A stretch of 26,499 bases of DNA from Deinococcus sp. (GCA_018260375.1 JAGLBF010000009.1:1-26499), one strand, 5' to 3'; shown: positions 1 through 8,450, numbered from the stretch's first letter. Translations and numbers: made by a program. Notes: generated from the sequence alone by a model not told the origin.

Positions 1-99
1 AGGTCGCTTGGATAGGGTTTGCGGCTCACACCCTAAGTCTACCTGTTATGTCACAAACATAAAATACTACCTAAATTTCAAATGCCTTGCTGACACCCT
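1..99. other. Leading intergenic stretch, nothing recognised
   Basis: This is the sequence downstream of the phosphoesterase gene, up to the window edge. It is AT-richer than the gene. I see no gene and no clear intrinsic terminator. Confidence 0.4.
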
Positions 100-1620
100 C
101 TAGGGTTTTTGAGTGAAATCAAAGGCGCCCGTCAGATCACCCGCGTTGGGGCGGGTTTTGAGGCCGTCTAGGATATCCAGGCCAAAGCGCTTAGTAATAA
201 ACTTCAGAATGCTGCTGGTGTCGTAGCTGGTGTGGTCTACAGTACCTTTTTTGGCATATGGCGACACGATGATGGTGGGAATGCGGGTGCCAGGGCCCCA
301 GCGGTCGCCAGCAGGGGGCGTAGCGTGATCCCAGAAACCGCCGTTTTCGTCATAAGTGACAATAATGGCAGTGTCTTTGAACACGGGGTTGCTCTGCACT
401 TTGTTGATCAGGCCCGCTACGTAAGCGTCACCCTTCATCACGTCGGTGTAGCCAGGGTGCTGGTTAAGGCTGCCCTGGGGCTTGATAAAGCTCACGGCGG
501 GCAGGTTGCCAGCTTTGAGGGCGGCCTCAAAGTCGTCCGTGTCCTTGATGTGATCGACGCGGGCTTGGGTGCCAGGGGCGTAGTTGGCAAAGTAGTTGTA
601 GGGTTGGTGGTGAGGCTGAAAGTTGATGTCGCCCGTGTAAATCACGCTGCGCTTGGTGGCGGGGTCTTGCATACCGTCTTTGAGGGCTGCGTTCCAACCG
701 CCGCCGTACCAGGCCCAGCTGATACCCTTGGCACTCAGCAAGTCACCGATGGTGGTCTGAGTCTGCGGGGGCAGGGTAGAGTCTTTAGCGGGGTCAGCGA
801 GCTTGAGGTCACCGCCTGCTACTGGGGGGTTGCCGCTGGGCTGGTAGGGCGCTTGCAGGGTGTTGATGCCGTAACCGTCGGGCGAGTAAGCCTTGTCCGC
901 CACATAAGTGGGCGGGCCTTGCATGGCGCTGGTGGGGCTCTTGGCGGTGTCCAGGGTCAGAGTTTTGCCGTCGGCCTCTACTTTTGCCGTGTTGCTGGCA
1001 GGGTGCGCGGGGTTCACCGAGGCACAGGCACAGGCCAGATAAATGTGGTTTTGGTAGCTGCCGCCAAAGGTGCCCATAAAGAAGTTATCGGCCAGGGTGT
1101 ACTGCTTAGCGATATTCCACATCTGCATTGCAGCGCCGTCGTAGTAGCCCATGCTCAGGCCGCCCGCATCGCTGTAGGCTGCAAACATATCGTTTTTGCC
1201 GCCGTTAATCTGCATCTGGTTGTTGTAAAAGCGGTGAACCAGGTCACGGGTCGCTTTGTCGGGTGTCCAGGCGCCTGGCAGTGCGTTGATTTTAAAGGGC
1301 GCGTTGGGCAGTTTTTCGGTGCTGTAGGTGGGGTCAGCGACCTTATTATTGTCCCAGGTGGGGGGCAGATTGGTCAGCACGCTGCCATCACGGTCTTTTT
1401 GGGGGGTGTACGTTTTGAGGGCATTATTAATGCCGTTGGCACCGGGATAGAGGCCGTAGAGGTTGTCAAATGAGCGGTTTTCGGCATAGATGACAATAAT
1501 GTGCTTGATCTGGGTGATGTCTTGGGGCGTGCTAGGTGTAACAGAGGCTTCGGGTGAGCAGCCTACCAGTAAAGCGGCGCTCAGGGCAGTAAAAGCAACA
1601 AAGGCAAAAGGTTTTTTCAT
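100..1620 (-). CDS. Secreted lipoprotein phosphoesterase / acid phosphatase (AcpA/phospholipase C superfamily)
   Basis: The 506-residue protein starts with a lipoprotein signal: Lys2-Lys3, a hydrophobic stretch and the lipobox LVGC with Cys21, so it should be anchored outside the cytoplasmic membrane. Near residues 38-60 it carries HIIVIYAENRSFDNLYG, the typical opening of the phosphoesterase family that includes acid phosphatase AcpA and phospholipases C. A second family motif, VTYDENGGFWDH, lies in the last quarter. These segments hold the Asn, Asp and His residues expected to bind metal and phosphate. The likely role is release of phosphate from extracellular phosphomonoesters or phospholipids; the exact substrate cannot be read from sequence. 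A strong ribosome binding site (AAGGAGG) lies 8 nt before the ATG and fixes the start. It is divergent from the formate dehydrogenase genes, with repeats between them. Confidence 0.85.
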   Translation of the reverse strand: MKKPFAFVAFTALSAALLVGCSPEASVTPSTPQDITQIKHIIVIYAENRSFDNLYGLYPGANGINNALKTYTPQKDRDGSVLTNLPPTWDNNKVADPTYSTEKLPNAPFKINALPGAWTPDKATRDLVHRFYNNQMQINGGKNDMFAAYSDAGGLSMGYYDGAAMQMWNIAKQYTLADNFFMGTFGGSYQNHIYLACACASVNPAHPASNTAKVEADGKTLTLDTAKSPTSAMQGPPTYVADKAYSPDGYGINTLQAPYQPSGNPPVAGGDLKLADPAKDSTLPPQTQTTIGDLLSAKGISWAWYGGGWNAALKDGMQDPATKRSVIYTGDINFQPHHQPYNYFANYAPGTQARVDHIKDTDDFEAALKAGNLPAVSFIKPQGSLNQHPGYTDVMKGDAYVAGLINKVQSNPVFKDTAIIVTYDENGGFWDHATPPAGDRWGPGTRIPTIIVSPYAKKGTVDHTSYDTSSILKFITKRFGLDILDGLKTRPNAGDLTGAFDFTQKP

Positions 1621-1706
1621 GGTAAGAACCTCCTTAAAGGCCCTTTATGGTACGCCTCAATTGTTATGAAACTGTCAGACGATAAAAGCGTTGATTTGTA
1701 TGCCTG

Positions 1707-1841
1707 ATACGGATTCCGCTAAATTCCACCACAGTCGGGAAGACACCGCCTGCGGCTCCATACCGCGAAACCCGTATGCTGTTCCCACTCGCGTCCGCTC
1801 GGATTGATTCGGAAGTACGCCAAATCAATCGGAATCCGTAT
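1707..1841. repeat. Structured intergenic repeat, copy 1 (135 bp, MITE-like)
   Basis: The element is bounded by a perfect 12-bp terminal inverted repeat, ATACGGATTCCG and CGGAATCCGTAT. The 3' half contains an internal hairpin (GGATTGATT paired with AATCAATC). It is closely similar over its whole length to 22979-23114 and more distantly to 5150-5285. It has no coding capacity. Small terminal-inverted-repeat elements without a transposase, and the small nucleotide repeats known in Deinococcus, both fit; which family it belongs to is not settled here. Confidence 0.75.
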
Positions 1842-1844
1842 GAC

Positions 1845-1980
1845 TTATACGCCTTCCGCCTCATTCCAGTACAGTTACCATTCCAGCACCGTTGCATTTC
1901 AGCACCGTCCTAAAGGCGCCGCCTGCACTACCGCAAAGTACGTACTTGGTTCTGCGCCCGTCTCTCGGCGTTCCTCACCT
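1845..1980. repeat. Second mosaic repeat adjoining copy 1
   Basis: This begins with a TTATACG head like the other repeats and contains an ATTCCAGTACAG segment resembling ATTCTGGTACAG in the 5150 copy. It ends in a module starting CTACCGCAAA at 1928 and running to GCGCCCG near 1960, which matches 20114-20146. Together with 1707-1841 it fills most of the gap between the divergent phosphoesterase and formate dehydrogenase genes. Confidence 0.5.
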
Positions 1981-2048
1981 TACAGCGCAGGGCAGCAGCC
2001 GTGTAAGTGTGTTCCTCGCCTATTGCTCAGCGTGCGGCTGGGCTAAAC

Positions 2049-2077
2049 TTGGTCGCATCATCCTGTGTCTGTATATC
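2049..2077 (+). promoter_or_regulatory. Putative promoter of the formate dehydrogenase cluster
   Basis: TTGGTC (2049-2054) and TATATC (2072-2077) are 17 bp apart, a standard sigma-70 spacing. Transcription would start near 2084, giving a leader of about 25 nt that includes an AGAGG ribosome binding site before the ATG at 2109. The promoter lies just outside the upstream repeats. Confidence 0.45.
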
Positions 2078-2108
2078 CACCCCAAACCCGACATCCCCAG
2101 AGGTACCT

Positions 2109-5100
2109 ATGGCTGACTTTCCCGCGCCCCTCAACCAACCCGTCCCTGACCACCAGTACCCACCTGGCCCGCTACGGCCCACTTACGGCGCGGCGACCAC
2201 CGTGACGGTAAACGGGGGCAGTTACCCCGCTCGGCTGGGCGAGCCGCTGATTGACGTCATTCACCGCTCTGGCACGCCGCTGGCACAAGTGTGTTATCAC
2301 CCCCAGCTTGGCCCCATCGGTACTTGTGACACCTGCATAACCGAAGTCAACGGGCAACTGGTGCGCTCCTGTACCACGCCAGTAGCAGCGGGCCAGGTGG
2401 TCAAAACGGCGCAGGCGCAGGTGAGCGCTGCCCAGCGTGAGGGCTATGATCGCCTGATGGGGCGGCATGATTTTTATTGCACCATCTGCGACAACAACAA
2501 CCACAACTGCACGCTGCACAACACCTTGGGCCTGCTCAAGATTGACCATCAGCAGCACGAGTACAAGCCCAAAGGCTACGCCAAGGATTTCAGCAACCCC
2601 TTTTACCGCTACGACCCTGACCAGTGCATCCTCTGCGGGCGCTGCGTGGAGGCGTGCCAGGACGTGCAGGTCAACGAAACACTCAGCATTGACTGGTCAT
2701 CTGATAACCCCCGCGTGCTGTGGGACGGCGGCGCGGCGATCAATGAGAGCAGTTGTGTCAGTTGCGGGCACTGCGTCACGGTCTGCCCCTGCAATGCGCT
2801 GATGGAAACCAGCATGCTGGGCGAGGCGGGGCTTATGACCGACTTGCCGCCGTCCGTAAATCATGCGGCCATAGACGTGGTTAAGGGCGTAGAACTCAGC
2901 ACGGGCCTACAGATGATTATGGGCGTATCCGACATAGAGGCGCGCATGCGTGACGGCTCTGTTTCCAAGACCAAAACCGTGTGTACCTACTGCGGCGTGG
3001 GCTGCTCGTTTGACGTGTGGACAAAAGGCCGCCAGATTCTAAAGGTAGAGCCTCAGGAGGGCGCGGCCAACGGGATTTCCACCTGCGTCAAGGGCAAATT
3101 TGGCTGGGACTATGTCAATAGTGAAGAGCGCCTGACCAGCCCGCTGATACGCGAGGGCGACCGCTTTCGCGAAGCGAGTTGGGAAGAGGCCCTTGACTTG
3201 GTGGCCCGCCGCTTTGCCGAAATTAAGGCGCAACACGGCCCAGACGCACTGGCGTTTGTGGCCTCTAGCAAGTGCACCAACGAGGAAGCCTTTTTGGTGC
3301 AAAAGTTCGCCCGCCAGGTGATCGGTACCAACAATGTGGATAACTGCTCGCGCTACTGCCAGTCACCCGCAACCGCTGGGCTGTTTCGTACGGTGGGTTA
3401 CGGCGGCGACTCCGGCACCATCAAAGACTTAGAAAAGGCCGAAATGGTCATTGGCATCGGCACCAATACCGCCGAGAGCCACCCCGTCTTGGCGACCCGC
3501 ATCAAACGCGCCCACAAGCTGCGCGGGCAAAAGCTTATCGTCATGGACATCCGCGAGCACGAGATGGCCCGACGCGCCGACCTCTTTTTGCGCCCCAACC
3601 CCGGTACCGACTTTGTGTGGCTGAGCGCCGTGACCAGGTTCATTCTGGACAACGGGTTAGAAGATGCCCAGTTTATCGCCGAAAACACCACCGGGTTAGA
3701 CGACCTCATCAAGAGTTTGGAGCCCTACACTCTGGCTCACGCGGCCGAATTGACGGGCCTCAGTGAAGCCCAACTGGAAGACCTGGCCCGCCGCATTGCC
3801 GCCGTCAGGGGCGGGGTGTGTATCGCCTGGGCGATGGGCGTGACCCAGCAGTGCGGGGGTGCGGAGACCTCTACGGCGATTTCTAACCTGCTGCTGGTTA
3901 CCGGCAACTACGCCAGACCCGGTACGGGGGCCTACCCGCTACGCGGACATAACAACGTGCAGGGCGCGGCTGACATGGGGTCTATGCCCGACATGACCAG
4001 CGGCTACCAGTCTGTCAAAGACCCCGAGGTGGTGGCGACCTTTCAGCAAGAATGGGGCGTTACCCTGCGCCCAGAGCGCGGCCTAGACAATACCCAGATG
4101 ATGGACGCGGCCTTAACAGGTACGCTCAAGGGCCTGTGGATCACAGGTGAGGAGATGAGCCTGACTGACGCAGATGCCAACCACATGGCGAGCGGTTTTG
4201 ATGCCCTAGAATTTTTGGTGGTGCAGGAACTGTTTTTTAGCAACACCTGCCGCTACGCCGACGTGGTTTTGCCCGGCGCCGCCAGCTTGGAAAAAGAAGG
4301 CACGTTTACCAACACCGAGCGCCGTATTCAGCGGCTGTATCAGGTGATGCCCCCCTTGCGCGGCGTGAAACCCGACTGGCAGATTTATATAGAGGTGGCC
4401 CGCCGTATGGGAGCTGACTGGAACTATCAGCATCCCAGCGACATCATGGACGAAATTGCCCGCGTGACCCCACTGTACGCAGGCGTTGGTTACGCCCGAC
4501 TGGAAGGCTACAAGACGCTGTGCTGGCCCGTCGCCACAGACGGCACCGACACCCCGCTGCTGTATCTCAACGGCTTTCATTTCCCCGACGGTAAGGCCCG
4601 CTTATACCCCGCGACCTATCAGCCGCCGCAGCAGGCAGACAGCGCCCAGTACGACCTTCACCTCAACAGTGGGCGGATGCTTGAGCACTTTCACGAGGGT
4701 AACATGACCTTTAAGAGTGACGGCATCAGCAGTAAAGTGCCCGACAGCTTTGTCGAAGTCAGCCCCGAACTGGCCGCCGAGCGCGGTGTGGCGTCAGGAA
4801 GCTGGGTGCGGCTGGTCAGTCCCAGCGGCACCGTGCGCCTGCGTGTGCTGGTGACAGAGCGTGTCAGCGGCAAGCAACTGTATGTGCCGATGAACTCGCT
4901 CAAGGCCAGCGACGCCGTGAACCTGCTGACGGGCCGCAACCGTGACAGCGTAACCAACACCCCTGCTTACAAAGACACCAACGTCCGTATGGAAGTGCTG
5001 AGCGAGCGCGGCGAGACTCCCCTGCCCCGCAGTAACCCGCGCTACTACCACCCCACGCCGCAACTGGGCGTGCAAGTGCAGCAAAAGTGGGGGCAAAAAG

Positions 5101-5150
5101 GCTACGTACTGCCAGGAGGCGGCGGCAACAACCAGGAGACCGGGGACTAA
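2109..5150 (+). CDS. fdhF: Formate dehydrogenase catalytic subunit, ForC type (Mo/W-bisPGD, 1013 aa)
   Basis: It oxidises formate to CO2 at a Mo/W-bisPGD centre. From the N-terminus: a 2Fe-2S ferredoxin domain (Cys62, Cys73, Cys76, Cys88); a His-Cys3 iron-sulfur segment near residues 120-137; two 4Fe-4S ferredoxin motifs starting at Cys173 and Cys216; the catalytic domain's own 4Fe-4S motif CTYCGVGC from Cys292; the bisPGD domain; and a C-terminal molybdopterin-binding domain near residue 845. The catalytic ligand is Cys417, not selenocysteine, in NCSRYCQSP. The next residue is Gln418 where canonical enzymes have His. The Gln variant and the DUF1641 gene downstream match the B. subtilis ForCE enzymes, which use menaquinone. 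The ATG at 2109 has an AGAGG site and follows the putative promoter; in-frame codons further upstream run into that promoter. Confidence 0.93.
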   Translation: MADFPAPLNQPVPDHQYPPGPLRPTYGAATTVTVNGGSYPARLGEPLIDVIHRSGTPLAQVCYHPQLGPIGTCDTCITEVNGQLVRSCTTPVAAGQVVKTAQAQVSAAQREGYDRLMGRHDFYCTICDNNNHNCTLHNTLGLLKIDHQQHEYKPKGYAKDFSNPFYRYDPDQCILCGRCVEACQDVQVNETLSIDWSSDNPRVLWDGGAAINESSCVSCGHCVTVCPCNALMETSMLGEAGLMTDLPPSVNHAAIDVVKGVELSTGLQMIMGVSDIEARMRDGSVSKTKTVCTYCGVGCSFDVWTKGRQILKVEPQEGAANGISTCVKGKFGWDYVNSEERLTSPLIREGDRFREASWEEALDLVARRFAEIKAQHGPDALAFVASSKCTNEEAFLVQKFARQVIGTNNVDNCSRYCQSPATAGLFRTVGYGGDSGTIKDLEKAEMVIGIGTNTAESHPVLATRIKRAHKLRGQKLIVMDIREHEMARRADLFLRPNPGTDFVWLSAVTRFILDNGLEDAQFIAENTTGLDDLIKSLEPYTLAHAAELTGLSEAQLEDLARRIAAVRGGVCIAWAMGVTQQCGGAETSTAISNLLLVTGNYARPGTGAYPLRGHNNVQGAADMGSMPDMTSGYQSVKDPEVVATFQQEWGVTLRPERGLDNTQMMDAALTGTLKGLWITGEEMSLTDADANHMASGFDALEFLVVQELFFSNTCRYADVVLPGAASLEKEGTFTNTERRIQRLYQVMPPLRGVKPDWQIYIEVARRMGADWNYQHPSDIMDEIARVTPLYAGVGYARLEGYKTLCWPVATDGTDTPLLYLNGFHFPDGKARLYPATYQPPQQADSAQYDLHLNSGRMLEHFHEGNMTFKSDGISSKVPDSFVEVSPELAAERGVASGSWVRLVSPSGTVRLRVLVTERVSGKQLYVPMNSLKASDAVNLLTGRNRDSVTNTPAYKDTNVRMEVLSERGETPLPRSNPRYYHPTPQLGVQVQQKWGQKGYVLPGGGGNNQETGD

Positions 5151-5285
5151 TACGAACTGCGCTCTCCATTCTGGTACAGCCCGGACAACACCACCTGTAC
5201 CGCCATATCAGGGAACCCGTATGTTTTCCTTCTCGCCTCCGCCCTCATTGAATCAGAGACGACCTGATTTAATCGGAAGCTGTAT
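5150..5285. repeat. Structured intergenic repeat, copy 3 (diverged, about 136 bp)
   Basis: It starts ATACGAACTGCGCTC and ends AATCGGAAGCTGTAT. It has the same length as the copies at 1707 and 22979, and shares the CCCGTATG centre and the CCTTCTCGCCTCCGCCCTC segment in diverged form. It begins on the last base of the formate dehydrogenase stop codon and fills most of the gap to the next gene. Confidence 0.6.
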
Positions 5286-5307
5286 CACTGCTCTCAGGAG
5301 ACCCCAC

Positions 5308-5778
5308 ATGGCAAAACCACTAGAATTCACCCCCCGCTCCCCCACCCCCGAGGAGCGCCTTCACACCGAGCTTCAAGACGCTACCCCCGCGCTGGAAGAA
5401 AGCCTTGTGCTGCTGCGCGAACTGCACGAACACGGCGTGCTTGACGTGCTGATTAAGGTTGTGCGCGGCGGCGAGGGCCTGGCACAGGGCAGTCTGAAGA
5501 TGTTGGGCAGCGACCAAATGCTGATGGGGATGCGTACCCTTGTTGAGCTGGCCCGCCTGCTGGGCGAATTGCACCCCGACGCTGTTCGCCGGCTGGGCAG
5601 CGGGATGAGTGCTGCCGTTGGCGGGGGAGCGGTTAGCGCGGCCCAGGGCGAAAAAGTAACCCCCCTGGATCTACACAAAATGTTGATGGACAGTGACGTC
5701 CAACTGGCACTGGGCGCGGTCTTTGGGCTGCTGCGGGGGCTAGGGCGTGGGCTGAGAGAGGCGGATCAGCAGCCCTGA
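5308..5778 (+). CDS. DUF1641 protein, ForE-type partner subunit of formate dehydrogenase (156 aa)
   Basis: This small, mostly helical protein has the DUF1641 look: a conserved core around residues 45-90 (GVLDVLIKVV, GSDQMLMGMRTLVELARLLG) and a Gly-rich C-terminal part ending in GAVFGLLRGLGRGL. In Bacillus the DUF1641 protein pairs with ForC and is needed for menaquinone use; the gene order here suggests the same role. I chose the ATG at 5308, which has AGGAGA 8 nt upstream. Longer in-frame starts such as 5221 lie inside the 5150-5285 repeat and would translate repeat sequence. It is followed after 5 nt by fdhD, so the two are probably translated from one message. Confidence 0.8.
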   Translation: MAKPLEFTPRSPTPEERLHTELQDATPALEESLVLLRELHEHGVLDVLIKVVRGGEGLAQGSLKMLGSDQMLMGMRTLVELARLLGELHPDAVRRLGSGMSAAVGGGAVSAAQGEKVTPLDLHKMLMDSDVQLALGAVFGLLRGLGRGLREADQQP

Positions 5779-5783
5779 GGCCA

Positions 5784-6608
5784 TTGGAGCGTACCTCTAA
5801 GATGTCAGAAGTGTTGACCCTGACCCTTCCTGCCGTGCGCCTGGGTGCGGCAGGCGGGGAGGAACGCGCCGAACAGGTGGCACTAGAAGAGCCGCTAGAG
5901 CTGCGCCTACAAACCCCAACAGGCCCCCTCACCCTCGCCGTGCTGATGCGTACTCCAGGCCATGATCGCCAACTGTTGCAAGGCTGGCTGGTGTCTGAAG
6001 GGGTCTTGCCCAAGCGGTTTGACCTGTACCCAGACGCCGAAAACGCCAATGTCTGGCATTTGCACACGCCTGAAGCCGGGTCTATCGCAAGCGCAGCCCG
6101 TTTGGGTGTGTCGTCCAGCGCCTGCGGTGTGTGCGGTTCAGGCAGTATTGAGCGGCTGGCGGTGCGGGCCAGTCGGCCTCAGTGGTCGGCTGATCAGCTG
6201 ACACCCAAACTGATTTTTTCGCTGCCAGAGCGTTTACTGGCGCAGCAAATGGGCTTTCAGGCGACAGGCGGTCTGCACGGCGCGGCCCTGTTGAGTGCAG
6301 CGGGTGAGTTGATCAGCTATGCCGAGGACGTGGGCCGCCACAACGCGGTGGACAAGGTGGTGGGCGCAAGTCTGACTCAGTTGCCGCTGACCAACCGTAT
6401 CCTGTGCGTCAGCAGCCGCGCTGGGTTTGAAATTGTGCAAAAGGCGGTGATGGCAGGCGTGGCGGTGGTGGTCAGCGTGGGGGCGCCATCTAGTCTAGCG
6501 GTCACTACGGCGCAAGTCTTTGGACTGACGCTGTGCGCCTTTACCCGTGAGGGCCGTAGCACGGTGTATAGCGGCCTAGAGCGGGTAAATACCCTGCCTT
6601 TAGGTTAA
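5784..6608 (+). CDS. fdhD: FdhD, sulfurtransferase for formate dehydrogenase maturation
   Basis: FdhD passes sulfur from a cysteine desulfurase to the bisPGD cofactor, which formate dehydrogenases need for activity. The protein has the CGVCG motif within SSACGVCGSGSIE (about residue 113), whose two Cys residues carry the sulfur. Later motifs are TGGLHGAAL, AEDVGRHNAVDKVVG and SSRAGFEIVQKA, all typical of the family. Length is 274 residues from a TTG start at 5784, which has GAGG just upstream, or 268 from ATG at 5802, which has no clear ribosome site. The position directly after the ForC and ForE genes supports a dedicated maturation role. Confidence 0.92.
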   Translation: MERTSKMSEVLTLTLPAVRLGAAGGEERAEQVALEEPLELRLQTPTGPLTLAVLMRTPGHDRQLLQGWLVSEGVLPKRFDLYPDAENANVWHLHTPEAGSIASAARLGVSSSACGVCGSGSIERLAVRASRPQWSADQLTPKLIFSLPERLLAQQMGFQATGGLHGAALLSAAGELISYAEDVGRHNAVDKVVGASLTQLPLTNRILCVSSRAGFEIVQKAVMAGVAVVVSVGAPSSLAVTTAQVFGLTLCAFTREGRSTVYSGLERVNTLPLG

Positions 6609-6635
6609 CACCGCTTGAGTATTCTGATGGTGTTA
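6606..6635 (+). terminator. Weak hairpin at the end of fdhD
   Basis: TAACACC (starting on the fdhD stop codon) pairs with GGTGTTA across a 16-nt loop. There is no clear T-tract after it, so termination is only a suggestion. Confidence 0.3.
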
Positions 6636-6695
6636 TAAGCATTCCGGAAAATTAGTTATAAGTATATCTTCTTAGTTTGCCATAGGCTGGGCAAC

Positions 6696-6735
6696 TAGGG
6701 CAATCAGAGTATAACGAATTAAACGGAATCCGTAT
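6696..6735. repeat. Decayed 3' end of the structured intergenic repeat
   Basis: The segment ends in CGGAATCCGTAT, identical to the right ends of the copies at 1707 and 22979, and is preceded by CAATCAGAG and AATTAAA, resembling the last hairpin of the 5150 copy. The rest of 6609-6884 shows no gene. Confidence 0.45.
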
Positions 6736-6884
6736 TATCAGGTTAAGTTTTTGGGGCGCTGTTAGAGGAAGTGCGGTCTGATCGGTCAGGCCGTGAGGTC
6801 ATCATCTTTGGGCGGCAAGATATGAAGCGCGGGGCCTACAACGCCCTGGTTGCACAAGTCATTCTGGTACCGGTAAAAGCTGGT

Positions 6885-8360
6885 TTAGCCTTGCTTTCCT
6901 CCACTAAGCGGCACATACTCAGGCTTGGGCCGTTGGGGCATAAACAACCACAACAGTCCGACTGCCAGCAGTGACAACAGTAGGCCGGCGTGCCCGCCGC
7001 TGAGAAAAGCCAGTGGCGCTATAGCAACCAATACCACAGGCACCAAATACTCCCGCCCCAAGCAGCGAAGGGCCAGTATAACCGCCGCCAGCACGCCCAA
7101 TACCTCAGCCAAAGTGGGCGGCAGATAGGCCGTGAGCACCCCGCCCAGCGTGTAACCCAGGCTGAGGGCCAGTACCCCCCAGGCCAAGTTTTTAGGCAAA
7201 AGGCTAACATGATAGTTAACCGAGTAATAGACACTCAGTATAGCCAGCAACAACAGTGATAGCGGCATAAACAGGTGCACTTTGCTCAGCAATTCGCGCA
7301 CTGATCCCTGGCTAAACACCACTGCCACATTCTGCGCTGTGATGATGTCTTGCAAGTTCCATTCCAGCGTTTTTTGACCAAACAGGCCGCCTGTGATGCG
7401 GGTGGGGTACAGGCTATAGCGCCCAAAGCCCGCCTGGCGGTCAGCCGTTACCTTGAGGGCAAAGGATCGTATCGGCTCGCGGCGCTGCGACAGTTGGTAA
7501 CTCCAGCCGCGTGAACCCTGGTGCTGGTAACTGACATTCACCTTAACGGTGGCGCGGGCGGGCACTTCACCTTCCCACTCGCTCCCCCCCGTGAGGTCGG
7601 CGGCGCGGTACTCTTGCCCGTTGACCTTCATGCGGAAGCTACTAAGCGTGCCGCTGCCCACTGGCAGGGGAAAACTAAAGCGGGCGGTGATGGGGTGGTC
7701 TTGGGGGTTAGTAAAGCTGTAATCGGCGGCAAACTGGGCTTTATACACCGAGGCGTTGCCGCCAAAGTTGAGCTTGGCCTCTACCTGGCTGGTATCCAGC
7801 GCCAACAAGTGTTCTTGGAGCATAGTCACTTCGCGGGTGTAGTACAAGTTCTTGCCCTGCACAGTAAACCCTTCACGGATGTCTTGCACGCTGCTGGCCC
7901 TGCCCGCATCATTGATAAGGTAAGGGGTGAGTGCTTCCCAGCCGCCCGCAACTTCTAAGCGGGTGTACAGGCCGCGCGGCAAGGTCAGCGTGCGGCTATA
8001 GGTGTGCGGCTCTACCAACACCACGGTGGGGCTTAACTGGGTTGTGGGCTGCCCGTCAGGGTCGGCAGATAGGCGGGTGTGCGTGCTGAGTTGCTGCCCC
8101 AGGCGTGCATCAAGCGAGCGGGCCGAAATATTCAGCAGCAAGCACCCTGCCGCCAGCCCCAGCACAGGCCACAGCCAGCGCCGTGCACCCAGAGCAGTGC
8201 CGCTGAGGCTCACCCAGTACGCCCGCGCCCGCTCACGGTCAAGTAGCGACAGCAGCAGCACAAACAGCAACGTGCCAAAGAGCAGTGCCACCAACGGCCC
8301 TACCCAAAACTTAAGCGAAATGAGTGCTTGCCAGACAGTGTTTAACGCCATTTGCACCAT
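6885..8360 (-). CDS. Unrecognised multi-pass membrane protein with a large external domain (491 aa)
   Basis: I do not recognise this family. Two transmembrane segments lie near residues 17-40 and 63-80. A soluble region of about 270 residues follows, rich in beta-type sequence (for example ARFSFPLPVGSGTLSSF). About five closely spaced hydrophobic segments make up residues 355-480, with a short basic tail. The layout (N-terminal anchor, exported domain, C-terminal helix bundle) recalls CreD-like membrane proteins, but no diagnostic motif was found and this is not a claim of homology. The ATG at 8360 has AAGGGGA upstream. It lies downstream of thrC on the same strand with a 164-bp gap. Confidence 0.75.
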   Translation of the reverse strand: MVQMALNTVWQALISLKFWVGPLVALLFGTLLFVLLLSLLDRERARAYWVSLSGTALGARRWLWPVLGLAAGCLLLNISARSLDARLGQQLSTHTRLSADPDGQPTTQLSPTVVLVEPHTYSRTLTLPRGLYTRLEVAGGWEALTPYLINDAGRASSVQDIREGFTVQGKNLYYTREVTMLQEHLLALDTSQVEAKLNFGGNASVYKAQFAADYSFTNPQDHPITARFSFPLPVGSGTLSSFRMKVNGQEYRAADLTGGSEWEGEVPARATVKVNVSYQHQGSRGWSYQLSQRREPIRSFALKVTADRQAGFGRYSLYPTRITGGLFGQKTLEWNLQDIITAQNVAVVFSQGSVRELLSKVHLFMPLSLLLLAILSVYYSVNYHVSLLPKNLAWGVLALSLGYTLGGVLTAYLPPTLAEVLGVLAAVILALRCLGREYLVPVVLVAIAPLAFLSGGHAGLLLSLLAVGLLWLFMPQRPKPEYVPLSGGKQG

Positions 8361-8407
8361 GTCTATTCCCCTTTACCCTTTAGAGTAATAGGAGTATAGA
8401 GAGCACA

Positions 8408-8450
8408 GTGTGAATAATGTGTAAGTATGGTGTGTAAATACAGTGTGTGA
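8408..8450. repeat. Four GTGTRA-type direct repeats upstream of the membrane protein gene
   Basis: GTGTGA, GTGTAA, GTGTAA and GTGTGA start at 8408, 8419, 8432 and 8445, so the steps are 11, 13 and 13 bp. The set lies 48 bp or more before the ATG at 8360 and could be a regulator site or simple low-complexity sequence. Confidence 0.35.

Noticed and set aside
232..1473. Long plus-strand open frame (413 codons)
   Set aside because: It is antisense to the phosphoesterase gene, which has a lipoprotein signal, family motifs and a strong ribosome site. The antisense frame has no recognisable motifs.
5221..5307. Upstream start for the DUF1641 gene
   Set aside because: The added 29 residues are translated from the intergenic repeat, while the ATG at 5308 has a good ribosome site.
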